This document shows, piece by piece, positions 1 to 10,166 of a stretch of DNA of 56,674 nucleotides (position 1 is the first letter of the stretch; each line of letters opens with the position of its first letter). The notes below the pieces were generated by a model. It did not search any database. It was not told the origin of the DNA and worked only from the letters and a program-made list of their open reading frames with translations. This DNA is from Marinihelvus fidelis (GTDB lineage: Bacteria > Pseudomonadota > Gammaproteobacteria > Xanthomonadales > SZUA-36): NCBI RefSeq assembly GCF_008725655.1, contig NZ_VYXP01000014.1, positions 1-56,674 of the forward strand. The letters run 5' to 3'. The translations under genes were made by a program, and so were the position numbers.

Positions 1-100
1 GGTGGGGTAAGCCCTTCCCAGGACTTTCGGCGACAGGGATGTCGCCGAAAAGCCTTCAGGGATGAACTTGTAGCGTGTCCTGGGAAGGGCTTACCCCACC
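1..100. repeat. Palindromic repeat, copy A (long outer arms, inner hairpin)
   Basis: The 24-base outer arms at 1-24 and 77-100 are perfect reverse complements. Inside lies a second perfect hairpin (25-34 with 41-50, core CGGCGAC) whose loop is AGGGAT. A tail at 51-76 carries CAGGGATGAACTTG and AGCG. The same architecture, with different outer arms but a similar core and tail, occurs at 50041-50128, 50223-50330 and 56609-56674. It lies just downstream of pgk, so it may act as a transcript end or mRNA-stabilising hairpin, but no T-run follows it on either strand. Confidence 0.85.
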
Positions 101-121
101 CCAGGACGGTCCCGAGTTCGA

Positions 122-1297
122 TCAGGCGCGGGCTTCGAGCGCTACGACAGCCGGCAGCGGCTTGCCCTCGACATACTCAAGGAATGCGCCGCCACCAGTG
201 GAGATATAGCTGATATCACCGGCGACGCCGAACAGGTCGATCGCCGCCAGGGTGTCACCCCCGCCAGCGATGCTGAACGCCTCGGACCGGGCGATGGCAT
301 CGGCCACGGCCTGCGTGCCGCGACGGAAATTCTTGAACTCGAAAACACCGACGGGGCCGTTCCAGATCACCGTACCGGCACCCCAGATGATGTCCGCGTA
401 CTCGGCGGCGGTCAGCGGACCGATGTCGAGGATCATTTCCTTGTCACTGATGTCGTCCAGGTTGCGAGAGCGGGCCTCGGCCTCGGGATCGAAGCCATCG
501 GCGACGAGCACATCCCTGGGTATGGGAATGTGGCCGCCTTTCTCGTGGGCCAGGCGGATCAGGCGCTGGGCCTCGTCTACCAGGTCCGGCTCGTACAGGG
601 ACTCACCGACATCGTGGCCGGTCGCGGCGATGAAGGTATTGGCGATACCGCCGCCGACGATCAGCTGGTCACACTTGTCCAGAAGGGCCTCCAGCACGGT
701 CAGCTTGGTGGACACCTTGGAGCCGCCGACAATGGCCAGCAAGGGGCGCTGCGGATCTTCCAGTGCCGATTTCAGCGCGCTGATTTCGCGCACCAGCAGC
801 GGGCCGGCACAGGCTTCACGCGCGTAGCGGGCCACGCCCTCGGTAGAGGCCTGCGCACGATGGGCGGTGCCGAAAGCGTCCATGACATAGACGTCACACA
901 GCGCGGCCATCTTGCGGGACAGCGCCTCGTCGTTGGCCTTCTCGCCCGGATTGAAGCGGACGTTCTCGCACAGCACGACCTCGCCCGGCCCGATGTCGAC
1001 ACCGTCGAGCCAGTCGCGTTCGAGCCGCACGTCACGACCCAGCAGTTCGCCGAGCCGTTCGGCCACGGGGGCCAGCGAGAATTTCTCCTCGAACTGGCCC
1101 TCAGTGGGCCTGCCCAGGTGCGACATCACCAGCACCGAGGCCCCGTCGTGCGACAGTGCCTCGATGATGGACGGAACGGCCGCGCGAATCCGCGCGTCGG
1201 ACGTCACCTTGCCGTCCTCGACAGGGACATTCAGGTCCTCGCGCATCAGTACGCGTTTACCGGCCAGGTCCAGGTCGCTCATGTGCAGGCAGTACAT
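122..1297 (-). CDS. pgk: Phosphoglycerate kinase
   Basis: Converts 1,3-bisphosphoglycerate and ADP to 3-phosphoglycerate and ATP in cytosolic glycolysis. The 391 residues match the bacterial family length. Visible signatures are the N-terminal substrate-binding segment with REDLNVP (about residues 19-25), SHLGRP (about 59-64), and the C-terminal nucleotide-binding segments WNGPVGVFE and GGGDT. The first ATG has GAGGA seven bases upstream; a second in-frame ATG five codons later lacks a ribosome site, so the longer start is preferred. It starts 10 bases after the gap stop codon, so pgk is the last gene seen of a tkt-gap-pgk operon. In relatives pyk and fba often follow; that side is outside the window. 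Confidence 0.97.
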   Translation of the reverse strand: MYCLHMSDLDLAGKRVLMREDLNVPVEDGKVTSDARIRAAVPSIIEALSHDGASVLVMSHLGRPTEGQFEEKFSLAPVAERLGELLGRDVRLERDWLDGVDIGPGEVVLCENVRFNPGEKANDEALSRKMAALCDVYVMDAFGTAHRAQASTEGVARYAREACAGPLLVREISALKSALEDPQRPLLAIVGGSKVSTKLTVLEALLDKCDQLIVGGGIANTFIAATGHDVGESLYEPDLVDEAQRLIRLAHEKGGHIPIPRDVLVADGFDPEAEARSRNLDDISDKEMILDIGPLTAAEYADIIWGAGTVIWNGPVGVFEFKNFRRGTQAVADAIARSEAFSIAGGGDTLAAIDLFGVAGDISYISTGGGAFLEYVEGKPLPAVVALEARA

Positions 1298-1307
1298 CGC
1301 GTCGTCC

Positions 1308-2315
1308 TCAGGCGTTGACCAGCGCCAGCGTGGTATCGAGCATGCGGTTGGAGAAGCCCCACTCGTTGTCGTACCAGCTCAGCACTTTCACCAGGTTGCC
1401 GTCCATGACACGGGTCAGGCCGGCGTCGAACACGGACGAATGCGGGTCGTGGTTGAAGTCAATCGACACCAGCGGCTTGGCGTTGTAACCCAGCACGCCC
1501 TTCAGCGGACCATCGGCGGCGGCCTTGACCGTCGCGTTGATTTCCTCGACTGAGGTATCGCGGCTGGCGATGAAACTCAGGTCCACGACCGAGACGTTGA
1601 TCGTCGGCACGCGCATCGAAAAACCGTCGAGCTTGCCGTTGAGTTCCGGCAGCACCAGGCCAACGGCCGCGGCCGCGCCGGTCTTGGTCGGGATCTGGCT
1701 CATGGTCGCGGAACGCGCACGGCGCAGGTCGCTGTGATACACGTCGGTCAGCACCTGGTCATTGGTGTACGCGTGGATCGTCGTCATCAGGCCCTTCTCG
1801 ATGCCGATGCTGTCATTCAGCACCTTGGCCAGCGGCGCCAGGCAGTTGGTCGTGCAGGACGCGTTGGAAATGATCTCGTCCGTGGACGTCAGGCTGTCGT
1901 GGTTCACGCCGTAAACGATGGTGGCGTCCACACCCTGGCCGGGCGCGGAAATGACCACCTTGCGGGCACCGGCGGCCAGGTGCGCGCTGGCGGCTTCGCG
2001 GCTGCGGAAAAAACCGGTGCATTCGAGCACGACGTCAACGCCCAGGTCTTTCCAGGGCAACTTCGACGGGTCACGCTCGGCCTTCACCTCGATGCGGTCG
2101 CCGTTGACGACCAGGTCGCCGTCCTTGACGCTGACTTCGCCCGGGAACTTGCCGTGCGCGGTGTCGTAGGCGGTCAGGTGCGCGTTGGTTTCCGCGTCAC
2201 CCAGGTCGTTGATGGCGACAATCTTGATTTCGTCGGTGCGACCGGACTCGTACACGGCGCGCAGGACATTGCGGCCGATTCGGCCGTAACCATTGATGGC
2301 GACTTTAACTGGCAT
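1308..2315 (-). CDS. gap: Glyceraldehyde-3-phosphate dehydrogenase, type I
   Basis: Oxidises and phosphorylates glyceraldehyde-3-phosphate using NAD, supplying the substrate of the next gene, pgk. The 335-residue protein begins with the Rossmann motif INGYGRIGR. It carries the catalytic cysteine in ASCTTNC (Cys154) and the C-terminal [13 protein letters not shown] segment. The acidic residue in AINDLGD favours NAD over NADP by analogy with the family. The start has AAGAGGAG a short distance upstream. It is separated by only 20 bases from tkt and 10 from pgk, so the three genes are almost certainly co-transcribed. Confidence 0.97.
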   Translation of the reverse strand: MPVKVAINGYGRIGRNVLRAVYESGRTDEIKIVAINDLGDAETNAHLTAYDTAHGKFPGEVSVKDGDLVVNGDRIEVKAERDPSKLPWKDLGVDVVLECTGFFRSREAASAHLAAGARKVVISAPGQGVDATIVYGVNHDSLTSTDEIISNASCTTNCLAPLAKVLNDSIGIEKGLMTTIHAYTNDQVLTDVYHSDLRRARSATMSQIPTKTGAAAAVGLVLPELNGKLDGFSMRVPTINVSVVDLSFIASRDTSVEEINATVKAAADGPLKGVLGYNAKPLVSIDFNHDPHSSVFDAGLTRVMDGNLVKVLSWYDNEWGFSNRMLDTTLALVNA

Positions 2316-2335
2316 GGTATGACTCCTCTTGCAGG

Positions 2336-4339
2336 TTAATCCTTATTGAGCGTTTCGCGGACCGCCGCGCAGACGTTGTCGACGGTCAGCCCATATTCTT
2401 CGAACAGCTGTTTCGCGGGCGCGGAGGCACCGAAGCGGTCGATACCGACCACCTTGCCACGGTCACCGACAATGCCGCGCCAGCCCTCGGTGACGCCAGC
2501 CTCGACGGCGACCCTCGCAGTGACGGACGGCGGCAGCACGGCTTCACGCCAGCCAGCGTCCTGGCCGTGGAAACGGCCGACATTGGGCATGGAGACCACG
2601 CGCACGGCGACACCTTCACCGGCCAGCGCATCGGCAGCGCCGGTCGCCAGGCCCACTTCGGAGCCGGTAGCGATAATGATCGCGTCCGGCGTGCCTTCGG
2701 TGTCGCGAAGAATATAACCGCCCTTGTCGATATCAGCGATTTTCGCGTCGTCTCGCGACTGGTGTGGCAGGCCCTGTCGCGTCAGGATCAGTGCGTGGGG
2801 CCCCTGGCGCTCCTCGATGGCACACTTCCATGCCACCATGGTTTCCACCGTGTCGCAAGGGCGCCAGACGTTCAGGTTCGGAATCAACCGCAGGCTGGCC
2901 ACGTGCTCCACCGGTTGGTGGGTAGGGCCATCCTCGCCCAGGCCGATGGAATCATGCGTGTACACCAGCACCTGGTGGGCGGGGATCAAGGCCGCCATGC
3001 GCACGGCGTTGCGGGCGTAATCAGAGAACGTCAGGAACGTGGCGGTGTAAGGCACGAAACCACCGTGCAACGCCAGGCCATTCGCGAGCGCGGTCATACC
3101 GAATTCACGGACGCCGAAATGCACGTAGTTGCCATTGCGGCCACCGCGCAGGACATCCTCACTGCCAGACCAGATGGTATTGTTGGACGGCGCCAGGTCG
3201 GCAGACCCGCCAATCAGTTCCGGTAGCGACGGCCCATAGGCATTCAGCGCCTGCAACGACGACTTGCGGGTGGCCACATCACCGCCGTCCGCTTGCGCCT
3301 GGCGAATGGCCGCGGCCGTTTCGGTCGCCCAGTCGGCAGGCAGTTCACCCGCCATGCGGCGCGAGAACTCCGCTGCCACTTCCGGGTAGGCCTGGCGGTA
3401 AGCCTCGAACCTTGCATTCCACTCGCGCTCGGCCTTGGCGCCCGATTCCCGTGCCGACCAACCAGCGTAGATGTCATCCGGCACTTCGAACGGCGGGTAC
3501 TCCCAGCCCAGCTCCTTGCGTGTCGCGGCGACTTCCTCGTCTCCGAGGGCAGCGCCGTGCGTGGCCTCGGTACCCTGCTTGTTGGGCGCACCGTAACCAA
3601 TGATCGTGCGGGTGCAGATCAAGGTCGGGCGGCCCGATTCTGCACGGGCGGTTTCAATCGCCTGGCGAATCTCGGCCGGATCATGGCCATCGACGTTGCG
3701 TATCACCTGCCAGCCGTAGGCCTCGAATCGCGCCGGGGTGTCATCGGTAAACCAGCCCTCGACCTCACCGTCGATGGAGATGCCGTTGTCATCCCAGAAC
3801 GCGATGAGCTTGCCCAGGCCCAGGGTGCCGGCCAGCGAACAAGCTTCGTGGGAAATGCCCTCCATCAGGCAACCATCACCCATGAAGACCCAGGTGTTGT
3901 GGTCAACAATCGAGTGGCCATCACGGTTGAATCGATCGGCCAGGACCTTTTCGGCCAGCGCCATGCCGACCGCGTTGGCCAACCCCTGGCCCAGCGGGCC
4001 CGTGGTGGTTTCCACGCCGGGGGCTTCACCAAACTCCGGATGGCCCGGGGTCATTGAATGCAACTGGCGGAAGTTGGCCAGCTCCTTCATCGGCAAGTCG
4101 TAGCCGCTCAGGTGCAACAGCGAATACAGCAACATGGAACCGTGACCGTTGGAGACCACGAAACGGTCGCGGTCGTACCAGCCAGGGTTGGCCGGGTTGT
4201 GGCAGTGGTAGTCGTTCCAAAGGACTTCGGCGACATCCGCCATGCCCATCGGCATGCCGGGATGGCCGGAATTGGCGGCCTGCACACCGTCCATGGACAG
4301 CACGCGAACCGCGTTGGCGAGTTCTCTGCGGGTGGGCAT
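2336..4339 (-). CDS. tkt: Transketolase
   Basis: Thiamine-diphosphate enzyme that moves two-carbon ketol units in the pentose phosphate pathway and feeds glyceraldehyde-3-phosphate to the downstream gap product. The 667-residue length is that of bacterial TktA. The thiamine-diphosphate fold is visible as MGDGCLMEG followed by DDN (about residues 154-186). Substrate histidines lie in [10 protein letters not shown] near the N terminus and in SNGHGSM. The C-terminal half carries [12 protein letters not shown] and a final [11 protein letters not shown]-type segment. The ribosome site AAGGGAG precedes the ATG. It is the first gene of the tkt-gap-pgk operon. Confidence 0.97.
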   Translation of the reverse strand: MPTRRELANAVRVLSMDGVQAANSGHPGMPMGMADVAEVLWNDYHCHNPANPGWYDRDRFVVSNGHGSMLLYSLLHLSGYDLPMKELANFRQLHSMTPGHPEFGEAPGVETTTGPLGQGLANAVGMALAEKVLADRFNRDGHSIVDHNTWVFMGDGCLMEGISHEACSLAGTLGLGKLIAFWDDNGISIDGEVEGWFTDDTPARFEAYGWQVIRNVDGHDPAEIRQAIETARAESGRPTLICTRTIIGYGAPNKQGTEATHGAALGDEEVAATRKELGWEYPPFEVPDDIYAGWSARESGAKAEREWNARFEAYRQAYPEVAAEFSRRMAGELPADWATETAAAIRQAQADGGDVATRKSSLQALNAYGPSLPELIGGSADLAPSNNTIWSGSEDVLRGGRNGNYVHFGVREFGMTALANGLALHGGFVPYTATFLTFSDYARNAVRMAALIPAHQVLVYTHDSIGLGEDGPTHQPVEHVASLRLIPNLNVWRPCDTVETMVAWKCAIEERQGPHALILTRQGLPHQSRDDAKIADIDKGGYILRDTEGTPDAIIIATGSEVGLATGAADALAGEGVAVRVVSMPNVGRFHGQDAGWREAVLPPSVTARVAVEAGVTEGWRGIVGDRGKVVGIDRFGASAPAKQLFEEYGLTVDNVCAAVRETLNKD

Positions 4340-4437
4340 CAGGGCTCCCTTAAAGGTGAATTCAGTGGTTCACCCCGGGCGCTCCAACGTCGCAGGGTGA
4401 AGCGTCTCATTCTCCATCACTGGCATGACAGGGGCAA

Positions 4438-4501
4438 GCGCCGGACCGGATCGATCCGGCGCAAACGAATGCAGTCGCCCTTAAGCCGTGTTCAAACGGC
4501 T
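4438..4501 (-). other. Two hairpins between the alsT-like gene and tkt
   Basis: A perfect 8-base stem (4438-4445 with 4455-4462, arms GCGCCGGA/TCCGGCGC) contains a further palindrome around ATCGAT. A second stem, 4484-4489 with 4496-4501, spans the end of the symporter gene and is followed on the minus strand by TTAA. They could form a weak terminator or processing site for the upstream symporter transcript. Neither has a proper T-run, so the call is tentative. Confidence 0.35.
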
Positions 4502-6009
4502 CAGTTCTGCTCCAGGCGGCCGGCTTTCAGGTCTGCCCAGTACTCGCTCAGCTCGCGTTTCACCACCGGCAGCAGGAAGTACACGCCCAGCAGGTTGGGG
4601 ATGGCCATGGCCAGGATCATCGCGTCGGAGAAGCCGATCACGGCACCCAGCTGCATGCTCGAACCAATCACGACGAAGAACAGGAACAGCAACTTGAAGA
4701 CGATGTCCGCCGCCCGGGACTCACCGAACAGGTAGGTCCAGGACTTCAGGCCGTAATAGGACCAGGAGATCATGGTGGAGAAGGCGAACAACACAACGGC
4801 GACGGTCAGCACCCAGGGGAACCAGGAAATGGCCGACTCGAAGGCGTTCGAGGTCAGCTGCACGCCGTCCACGCCGGCGCTCGCGGTCCCGGTAATGATG
4901 ATCACCAGGGCGGTGATGGTGCAGACCACGACGGTATCCACGAAGGGCTCATACAGCGCCACGATGCCCTCGGTCACGGGGCGGCTGGTCTGCACCGCGC
5001 TGTGGGCAATGGCCGCAGAACCGACACCGGCCTCATTGGAAAACGCCGCGCGCTGGAAGCCGACAATCAGCACACCGACGAAGCCGCCAGCCACGCCCTC
5101 GGGGCTGAATGCGCCACTGAGAATGGCGCCGAAGGCCGCCGGCACCTGGCCGACATTCATCAGGATGATCACGACACCCGCCAGCACGTAGGTGACGGCC
5201 ATGAACGGCACGATTTTCGACGTCACGCGGGCGATGCCGCGAATGCCGCCAAGAATCACCAGGCCGACCAACGCGGCGACCACGATTCCAAACAGCCAGC
5301 CCTTGTCCGCCAGCCAGCTGGCCTCGCCCCCGGTCACGTTGACCAGCTGGGAGAAACTCTGGTTGGCCTGGAACATGTTGCCACCACCGAACGCGCCGCC
5401 GACGCAGAACACGGCGAACACCACGGCCAGCACCTTACCCAGCACGGCGAAGGCCGGCCCTTTCTCGGCCAGACCCTTCGACAGGTAGTACATCGGGCCG
5501 CCAGAGACGGTGCCGTCGGGGTATTCATTGCGGTACTTCACGCCCAGGGTGCACTCGGTGAACTTGGACGACATGCCCAGCAGACCGGCCACGATCATCC
5601 AGAACGTGGCGCCTGGGCCGCCCAGCGATACCGCCACCGCGACGCCAGCGATGTTGCCCAGTCCCACCGTACCGGACAGCGCCGTGGCCAGTGCCTGGAA
5701 GTGGGTCACCTCGCCGGCCGCGTCAGGGTCAGCGTAGTCGCCACGGACCAGCTTGAAGCCGTGCGTGAACGCGCGCAGGTTAATGAACTTGAAGTACACC
5801 GTCATGATGGTCGCGGCGGTCACCAGCCACACCAGCACGAAGGGAATATCCGCGAACCCGAGCGGGATCGGATAGAAAATGACACTGGTGACCGCGTCGG
5901 CGATCGGCTGGATGGCATTGTTGATCTTCTGGTCAATGCCATCCTGGGCGACGGCCGGTAAAGCGACCAGCGTGGCGAGTACGGCTGTCAGTATTCTTAT
6001 GATTCGCAT
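4501..6009 (-). CDS. Sodium:alanine/glycine symporter, AGCS (AlsT) family
   Basis: Inner-membrane sodium-coupled amino-acid importer. The 502-residue protein has an N-terminal hydrophobic stretch ending AVAQ that resembles a signal peptide, then about ten membrane segments. Family signatures include [20 protein letters not shown] (residues about 104-123), GGPGATFWM, the [13 protein letters not shown] segment, SGGPMYYL, and the later [16 protein letters not shown] stretch. These match the AGCS family, whose members carry alanine, glycine or glutamine; the substrate here cannot be told. It is 161 bases upstream of tkt, with hairpins between, so linkage to the glycolytic operon is uncertain. Confidence 0.92.
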   Translation of the reverse strand: MRIIRILTAVLATLVALPAVAQDGIDQKINNAIQPIADAVTSVIFYPIPLGFADIPFVLVWLVTAATIMTVYFKFINLRAFTHGFKLVRGDYADPDAAGEVTHFQALATALSGTVGLGNIAGVAVAVSLGGPGATFWMIVAGLLGMSSKFTECTLGVKYRNEYPDGTVSGGPMYYLSKGLAEKGPAFAVLGKVLAVVFAVFCVGGAFGGGNMFQANQSFSQLVNVTGGEASWLADKGWLFGIVVAALVGLVILGGIRGIARVTSKIVPFMAVTYVLAGVVIILMNVGQVPAAFGAILSGAFSPEGVAGGFVGVLIVGFQRAAFSNEAGVGSAAIAHSAVQTSRPVTEGIVALYEPFVDTVVVCTITALVIIITGTASAGVDGVQLTSNAFESAISWFPWVLTVAVVLFAFSTMISWSYYGLKSWTYLFGESRAADIVFKLLFLFFVVIGSSMQLGAVIGFSDAMILAMAIPNLLGVYFLLPVVKRELSEYWADLKAGRLEQN

Positions 6010-6081
6010 GGTGAGTTTCCCTGGGTGTGTGTTGTAGTCGCGTCTACGCGCGCCTTTGCTTCTTGTCTGCGCTTTGCCGGG

Positions 6082-6516
6082 TCACGGCACAACCGTGACC
6101 GGGCGATCGGCAATCTGCACCAGGCTGCTGGCCACGCTGCCAAAGAACTGGGCCTTGAACCGGGATGAACCGGCGCGGCCGACGATGATGCTGGCGGTGT
6201 CGTTGTCTTTTGCGAGTTTGGCCAGCGTTTCCGCCGCGTGGCCATGGCGGATCACCCCACGCGCCTCGATGCCGGCCTCGCGGATTTTTGCCACGACCGG
6301 GTCGATGACCTCGGTGCGCGCCCGCGCCAGCTCTTCCTCGCGACGCTTGTGGCGCTGTTCATTCTCCGCCGCCGTGCTGAAGCTGTAACGGGACCATTCG
6401 ATGACGTGGGCGACCAGCAGGTCGGCGCCGGAATCGCGTGCGCGCTCAATGGCGTAATCAAGGGCGCGGTCGCTGCAATCGCTGCAGTCGACACCTACGA
6501 GGTGGGTTGCGGACAT
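6082..6516 (-). CDS. Universal stress protein, UspA family (ATP-binding type)
   Basis: Small cytosolic stress protein of 144 residues, a single UspA domain. The N terminus HLVGVDCSDCSDRALDYA is the usual first strand and helix. The C-terminal G-2x-G-9x-GS nucleotide-binding motif is present (GRAG, nine residues, then GS, about residues 116-129), so it probably binds ATP. The segment at about 54-75 is rich in charged residues and helical. GGAGA precedes the ATG. It lies 72 bases upstream of the symporter gene on the same strand; the functional link is unknown. Confidence 0.9.
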   Translation of the reverse strand: MSATHLVGVDCSDCSDRALDYAIERARDSGADLLVAHVIEWSRYSFSTAAENEQRHKRREEELARARTEVIDPVVAKIREAGIEARGVIRHGHAAETLAKLAKDNDTASIIVGRAGSSRFKAQFFGSVASSLVQIADRPVTVVP

Positions 6517-6602
6517 GGTGGTCTCCGTGTGAATGATGGCCGATAGTCTAGCCCAATCACCTGTGACCTGCGCCAGCCCTCAAGCTGGCAGGACGCCGTC
6601 GG

Positions 6603-7166
6603 TCAATCCTTGCCCTGGGTCCACTTGATCGAGCAGCCCATTGAAGGCACCTGCTCGGCGGGCCCACGACCGGTTTCGGCGACCTGCTTCATGGCCTCGA
6701 ACAGTTCGCGGGGCATGTCGGGCGCATCGGCATCCGCGCCGGCGGCGTCGAGCCGGCCGCGGTACTGCAACTCCAGGCCGTCGTTGTAGCCAAAGAAATC
6801 AGGCGTGCATACGGCCCCGTAGGCTCGCGCGACCGACTGCGTCGGGTCGATCACGTACGGGAATGGGAAACCGTACTGGCGCGCGACCTGCGCCATGTTT
6901 TCAAACGAGTCTTCGGGATAGTCCGCCGGGTCATTGGACATGATGGCCACGCAGCCAATGCCCAGCGCCTGCAACTCGGCGCAGTCACGCACCAGCTTTT
7001 CCCGGATCGATTTAACGTAGGGGCAATGGTTGCAGATAAACATGACCAGCAGCCCGTTGGGGCCGCGGCAGGCTTCGAGATCGAGCCAGCGGCCATCGGT
7101 GGCTTCAAGGCGGAATGAGGGTGCCGGAAGACCAAACTCGCAAACGGGGGTGTGCTTCAGTGCCAT
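6603..7166 (-). CDS. Thioredoxin-family (AhpC/TSA-like redoxin) protein
   Basis: Predicted thiol-disulfide protein of 187 residues without a signal peptide, hence cytosolic. The redox motif is CNHCPY (residues 45-50), the arrangement seen in a widespread redoxin subgroup that differs from the CGPC of true thioredoxins. The cis-proline appears as CTPDFF around residue 119, which also has a cysteine just before it. The C-terminal SMGCSIKW stretch adds another conserved cysteine typical of this subgroup. GGAG lies just upstream of the ATG. The physiological partner is unknown. Confidence 0.85.
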   Translation of the reverse strand: MALKHTPVCEFGLPAPSFRLEATDGRWLDLEACRGPNGLLVMFICNHCPYVKSIREKLVRDCAELQALGIGCVAIMSNDPADYPEDSFENMAQVARQYGFPFPYVIDPTQSVARAYGAVCTPDFFGYNDGLELQYRGRLDAAGADADAPDMPRELFEAMKQVAETGRGPAEQVPSMGCSIKWTQGKD

Positions 7167-7253
7167 GCGGACTCCAGAATCGCTGAAACCCGCATTATAA
7201 CGACACTGCGAGCGCTATCATTGTGGGCAGATCGAACCATCTTTTGCTATGCT

Positions 7254-7265
7254 TGTCTTAAGACA
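7254..7265. promoter_or_regulatory. 12-base perfect palindrome in a divergent promoter region
   Basis: TGTCTTAAGACA is a perfect inverted repeat in the 159-base gap between the redoxin (leftward) and the outer-membrane protein (rightward). Its position 61 bases upstream of the rightward gene fits an operator. No regulator can be assigned. Confidence 0.35.
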
Positions 7266-7325
7266 CGGATGTGATGCGGGCCTGCATTCCATGGCTCGCC
7301 AAAACGGCTCTGCAACCGGTCAACT

Positions 7326-8486
7326 ATGAGAAAGCTTCGCACGACAATTTGGATGCGACGGCGTGGTGCCCTCACCGCGCTTTTTGTGCTGGGCCTGTCC
7401 AGCACGCCGTTGCAGGCCGATGAAGCGGGCTTTGAAGTGCCCGGCGTGCCGCCATATTCGCCGATCAGCACCCCCAGGGCCGTCATACCGTTTCCGCTGA
7501 CCAGCCAGGCCGATTCCGCGCTGTTGCCCTTCGACCTGGGCGGCAGCGACCAGCGGCGCCTGAAACTGCAACTGGAGCAGCCCATTGACCTGCGCGCCAT
7601 CGGCATTCACGGCAGCTCTTCGCTGAACGGCCAGCGCGTGATTTCCGGCACCGGGCTGGATTTCCGCGTTGATGACCAGCTGTCACTGGGCGGCGGCATG
7701 ACGCTGGGCCAGGCCGAGCCGGGTTTCCAGGCCCTCGGCAGTATTCATTGCGAAGACGGCACCCTGGACGCAGGCTCCTACACGGCCTCCAACTGCTACT
7801 TTATCGACCGCGCGGCGGCCTACCGCACCGGTACCGCGGCGCTGGGCGCGAAGTTCCGCGTGACCGAGCGCGCCGATGCGTCCGTCAGGCTGTACCAGTC
7901 CCGCGCGGAACTGGATGTCACCGGCACGCCGTGGGGCGCCATGCCCAGCGTGGATCCCATCGAACGCGTCATGGCCGGCGGCAACCCGCTGCTACCCACG
8001 CAGGAGATGCTGCCCGGCGTCAGCTCGCAGGACTCCCAGATGACCGGTATCGACCTGGAGTTCCAGGTGGGCATCTCGACCGACCGCGCCGGCGACATGG
8101 TACTCGGCCTGCAATTGACCCGCGTGCTCGACAGCGAACAACGCGGTGTCTACTACTCCTCGCCGGGCATTCATCAGTGGACCATTGCCGAACCGTTCGA
8201 CACCGCTGGCCTGAGCTTCGACTGGAGTCGCGGATCGTTCAGCGGCGGCGTGGCGTCCTACTACCGTACGCCCGTGGACTTCCTCAACCGCCCGTCGCTG
8301 GATGCGCAGGCCACCTTCGACGTGCAATTCACCTGGCGAGCACCGTGGAACGCCAGTCTCAGCGTGGGCGCGAGCAACGTGCTGGATGAAGGCAACGACG
8401 AGCCGGCCGTGGACTCGAGCCTGGCCGACCCGTTCGAATCCATCTACGGCCGTATCCCCTACGTCCGTTACAAGCAGGACCTCTGA
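7326..8486 (+). CDS. Putative outer-membrane beta-barrel protein resembling a plug-less TonB-dependent receptor
   Basis: Uncharacterised exported protein of 386 residues. The first 31 residues form a signal peptide (RRR, hydrophobic core, cleavage near LQADEAG). The remainder is rich in alternating hydrophobic/aromatic strands such as LGLQLTRVL and GLSFDWSRGSFSGGVASYYR. Its end (SVGASNVLDEGNDEP and then GRIPYVRY) resembles the last strands of TonB-dependent receptors, where a LFDExPP motif and a Y-G-R-Y end are usual. No TonB box or plug domain is seen, and the length is about half that of a receptor. It may be a stand-alone porin-like barrel or a decayed receptor; the frame is intact, favouring a working gene. 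The ribosome site is weak. Confidence 0.6.
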   Translation: MRKLRTTIWMRRRGALTALFVLGLSSTPLQADEAGFEVPGVPPYSPISTPRAVIPFPLTSQADSALLPFDLGGSDQRRLKLQLEQPIDLRAIGIHGSSSLNGQRVISGTGLDFRVDDQLSLGGGMTLGQAEPGFQALGSIHCEDGTLDAGSYTASNCYFIDRAAAYRTGTAALGAKFRVTERADASVRLYQSRAELDVTGTPWGAMPSVDPIERVMAGGNPLLPTQEMLPGVSSQDSQMTGIDLEFQVGISTDRAGDMVLGLQLTRVLDSEQRGVYYSSPGIHQWTIAEPFDTAGLSFDWSRGSFSGGVASYYRTPVDFLNRPSLDAQATFDVQFTWRAPWNASLSVGASNVLDEGNDEPAVDSSLADPFESIYGRIPYVRYKQDL

Positions 8487-8498
8487 GTTACCGCCCGG

Positions 8499-8834
8499 TC
8501 AGCGCAGCTTTTTCAGCTGCTTCCTGGCCGAGTGAAGGAACACCCGCGTCACCAGGTAGCCGACCACGCCCAGCGATAGCAGGATCACCGGCACCGTGCC
8601 CGGCGCCTGCGTAAATTCGGGCGATTCCCACCAGTACCAGCCACAGGCGGCCAGCATCAGCGAGATGGCCACGTAACTGGTCATTTTCAGGTGATAGATG
8701 CGGTCGCGAAGCCGGCGTCGCTGCAGTTCTTCACGCTGCTCATCAGACAGGTCTTCGGGGACAAAGCCGCAGGCCGGGCATCGCGGCGCGACGCTGGACA
8801 TGGGCTTGTTGCACTTGGGGCATTCGACGATCAA
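8499..8834 (-). CDS. Zinc-ribbon membrane protein, uncharacterised
   Basis: A 111-residue protein with an N-terminal zinc ribbon (CPKC at residues 5-8 and CPAC at 19-22), a basic charged helix (about 30-45), and two predicted membrane helices (about 50-68 and 80-98) ending in a basic tail. Zinc ribbons joined to two membrane segments are common in small bacterial proteins of unknown role. The apparent start is TTG with GGAGT six bases upstream; no ATG gives the intact ribbon. It is convergent with the barrel-protein gene on the left, and the histidine-kinase gene ends 54 bases upstream of it on the same strand. Confidence 0.7.
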   Translation of the reverse strand: MIVECPKCNKPMSSVAPRCPACGFVPEDLSDEQREELQRRRLRDRIYHLKMTSYVAISLMLAACGWYWWESPEFTQAPGTVPVILLSLGVVGYLVTRVFLHSARKQLKKLR

Positions 8835-8888
8835 GTTCAGACTCCGTTTCTCATGCGGGCGTCACGTTAACACGGTGCGGCAGGGTAA

Positions 8889-10166
8889 TCAGGCGCCGAA
8901 AAATACGATCTCGGCCCGCAGGCCACCCTCAACACGATTCTCAAAGTGGATCCGCCAGCCGTACAGTTCGCAGAGCCGCTTGACGATGGCCAGGCCCAGC
9001 CCGGAGCCCGAGCCAGTGGCGCCCTCGCCGCGGTAGTGCCGGTCCAGTACCAGGCGGATCTCGTCTTCGGGGATACCCGGCCCCGTGTCCTCGACGGCGA
9101 CACGGCCCGATCCGACACGGACCACCACCTCGCCGTCCGGCGTGTAGCGGATTGCATTGCTGACCAGGTTGCTGACCGTCACGGCGATCACTGACTGCGG
9201 TGCAATGACGCTGACCCGGTCCTCTTCTTCCAGGCGCAGCTCCAGCGGCTTGCTGTCCAGCAGCGGCCGGTGCAGATCGATGATGTCCTGTGCCACGTCG
9301 GCCACGCTGTGCGACTCGCTGCCTTCGTCGGTGCCACGTTCGGCCCGCACCAGGTGCAACAGCGCCGTGGTGATGTCAGTCGACTGCCGTGCCGCGCGGG
9401 CGATGCGCAGCAGGCGGTTTCGGGTCTTCGCCGGCAGATCATCCTGCGCCAGCAACAGCTCGGTTGCGCCGGAGATCACGGCCAGTGGTGTGCGCAGTTC
9501 GTGGCTGACATCGGCGTTGAACTCCCGGTCCCGCTCGACCAGGTGGTGCATGCGCTCGGCGTAAGCGTCCAGGGCCGCGGCCAACTGGCCCACCTCGTCG
9601 TCGGCAAACCATTGCGCCAGCTGCGGCGACGGCGAGGTTTCCTCGGCCTCCTCCAGCCGCTTGGCGAGCTCGGTCACGGGGTGCATGACCCGGGTGGACG
9701 ACCACATGCCGATGGCCAGCGCGAGCACGGAAAACAGCAGGACCACGCCGATCAGCGCGGTGAACAGCTGGCGTTCCAGGCGGCGGTTGTCAGTCACGTC
9801 GTAGAGCAGGAACGCCCACAGGTCTTCGTCCTTGCGCACGGCAACTTTGAAATGGCCATCCGCCAGGTCGACGTCATGAACGCCGGTGTCCAGTTCGCGC
9901 ACCTGTGCGGAGACGCTGCGGTTGGGGTCGCCCGGCCGGGTCACGTAGCCCTGGATGCGGGTATAGAAGGGCTCAACAACGGAAGGGTCTTCGCGCAGCT
10001 GCATGACATAGTCGTCAAGCTCCTGGGCGATGGTCGAGCCAATCAGCTGGTCTTCGAGGTAGCCTTCGAGCAGCAGCACACTGGCCGCGAACAGGCCGCT
10101 GAGCAGCGTACCGAGCAGCAGGAACGAGAAGATGATCCGGCTGCGAAGGCGCCGCCTAAACTGCAT
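8889..10166 (-). CDS. Sensor histidine kinase
   Basis: Inner-membrane kinase of 425 residues, partner of the response regulator that overlaps its start by 11 bases. A first membrane helix (about 11-33) leads into a roughly 100-residue periplasmic sensor region. A second helix (about 136-158) is followed by a HAMP linker. The dimerisation H-box is FNADVSHELRTPLAV (phosphorylated His in SHELRTP). The ATPase domain shows the N-box NLVSNAIRYT, G1 DTGPGIP and G2 GSGLGLAIV. The signal sensed is unknown: the periplasmic region has no motif I recognise. Confidence 0.93.
   Translation of the reverse strand: MQFRRRLRSRIIFSFLLLGTLLSGLFAASVLLLEGYLEDQLIGSTIAQELDDYVMQLREDPSVVEPFYTRIQGYVTRPGDPNRSVSAQVRELDTGVHDVDLADGHFKVAVRKDEDLWAFLLYDVTDNRRLERQLFTALIGVVLLFSVLALAIGMWSSTRVMHPVTELAKRLEEAEETSPSPQLAQWFADDEVGQLAAALDAYAERMHHLVERDREFNADVSHELRTPLAVISGATELLLAQDDLPAKTRNRLLRIARAARQSTDITTALLHLVRAERGTDEGSESHSVADVAQDIIDLHRPLLDSKPLELRLEEEDRVSVIAPQSVIAVTVSNLVSNAIRYTPDGEVVVRVGSGRVAVEDTGPGIPEDEIRLVLDRHYRGEGATGSGSGLGLAIVKRLCELYGWRIHFENRVEGGLRAEIVFFGA

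Noticed and set aside
530-1318. Long open frame on the plus strand inside pgk
   Set aside because: It is antisense to pgk, has no domain content and reflects the high GC of codon third positions.
6573-6600. Short hairpin GCCAGC/GCTGGC downstream of the redoxin gene
   Set aside because: Six-base stem with no following T-run; too weak to call a terminator.
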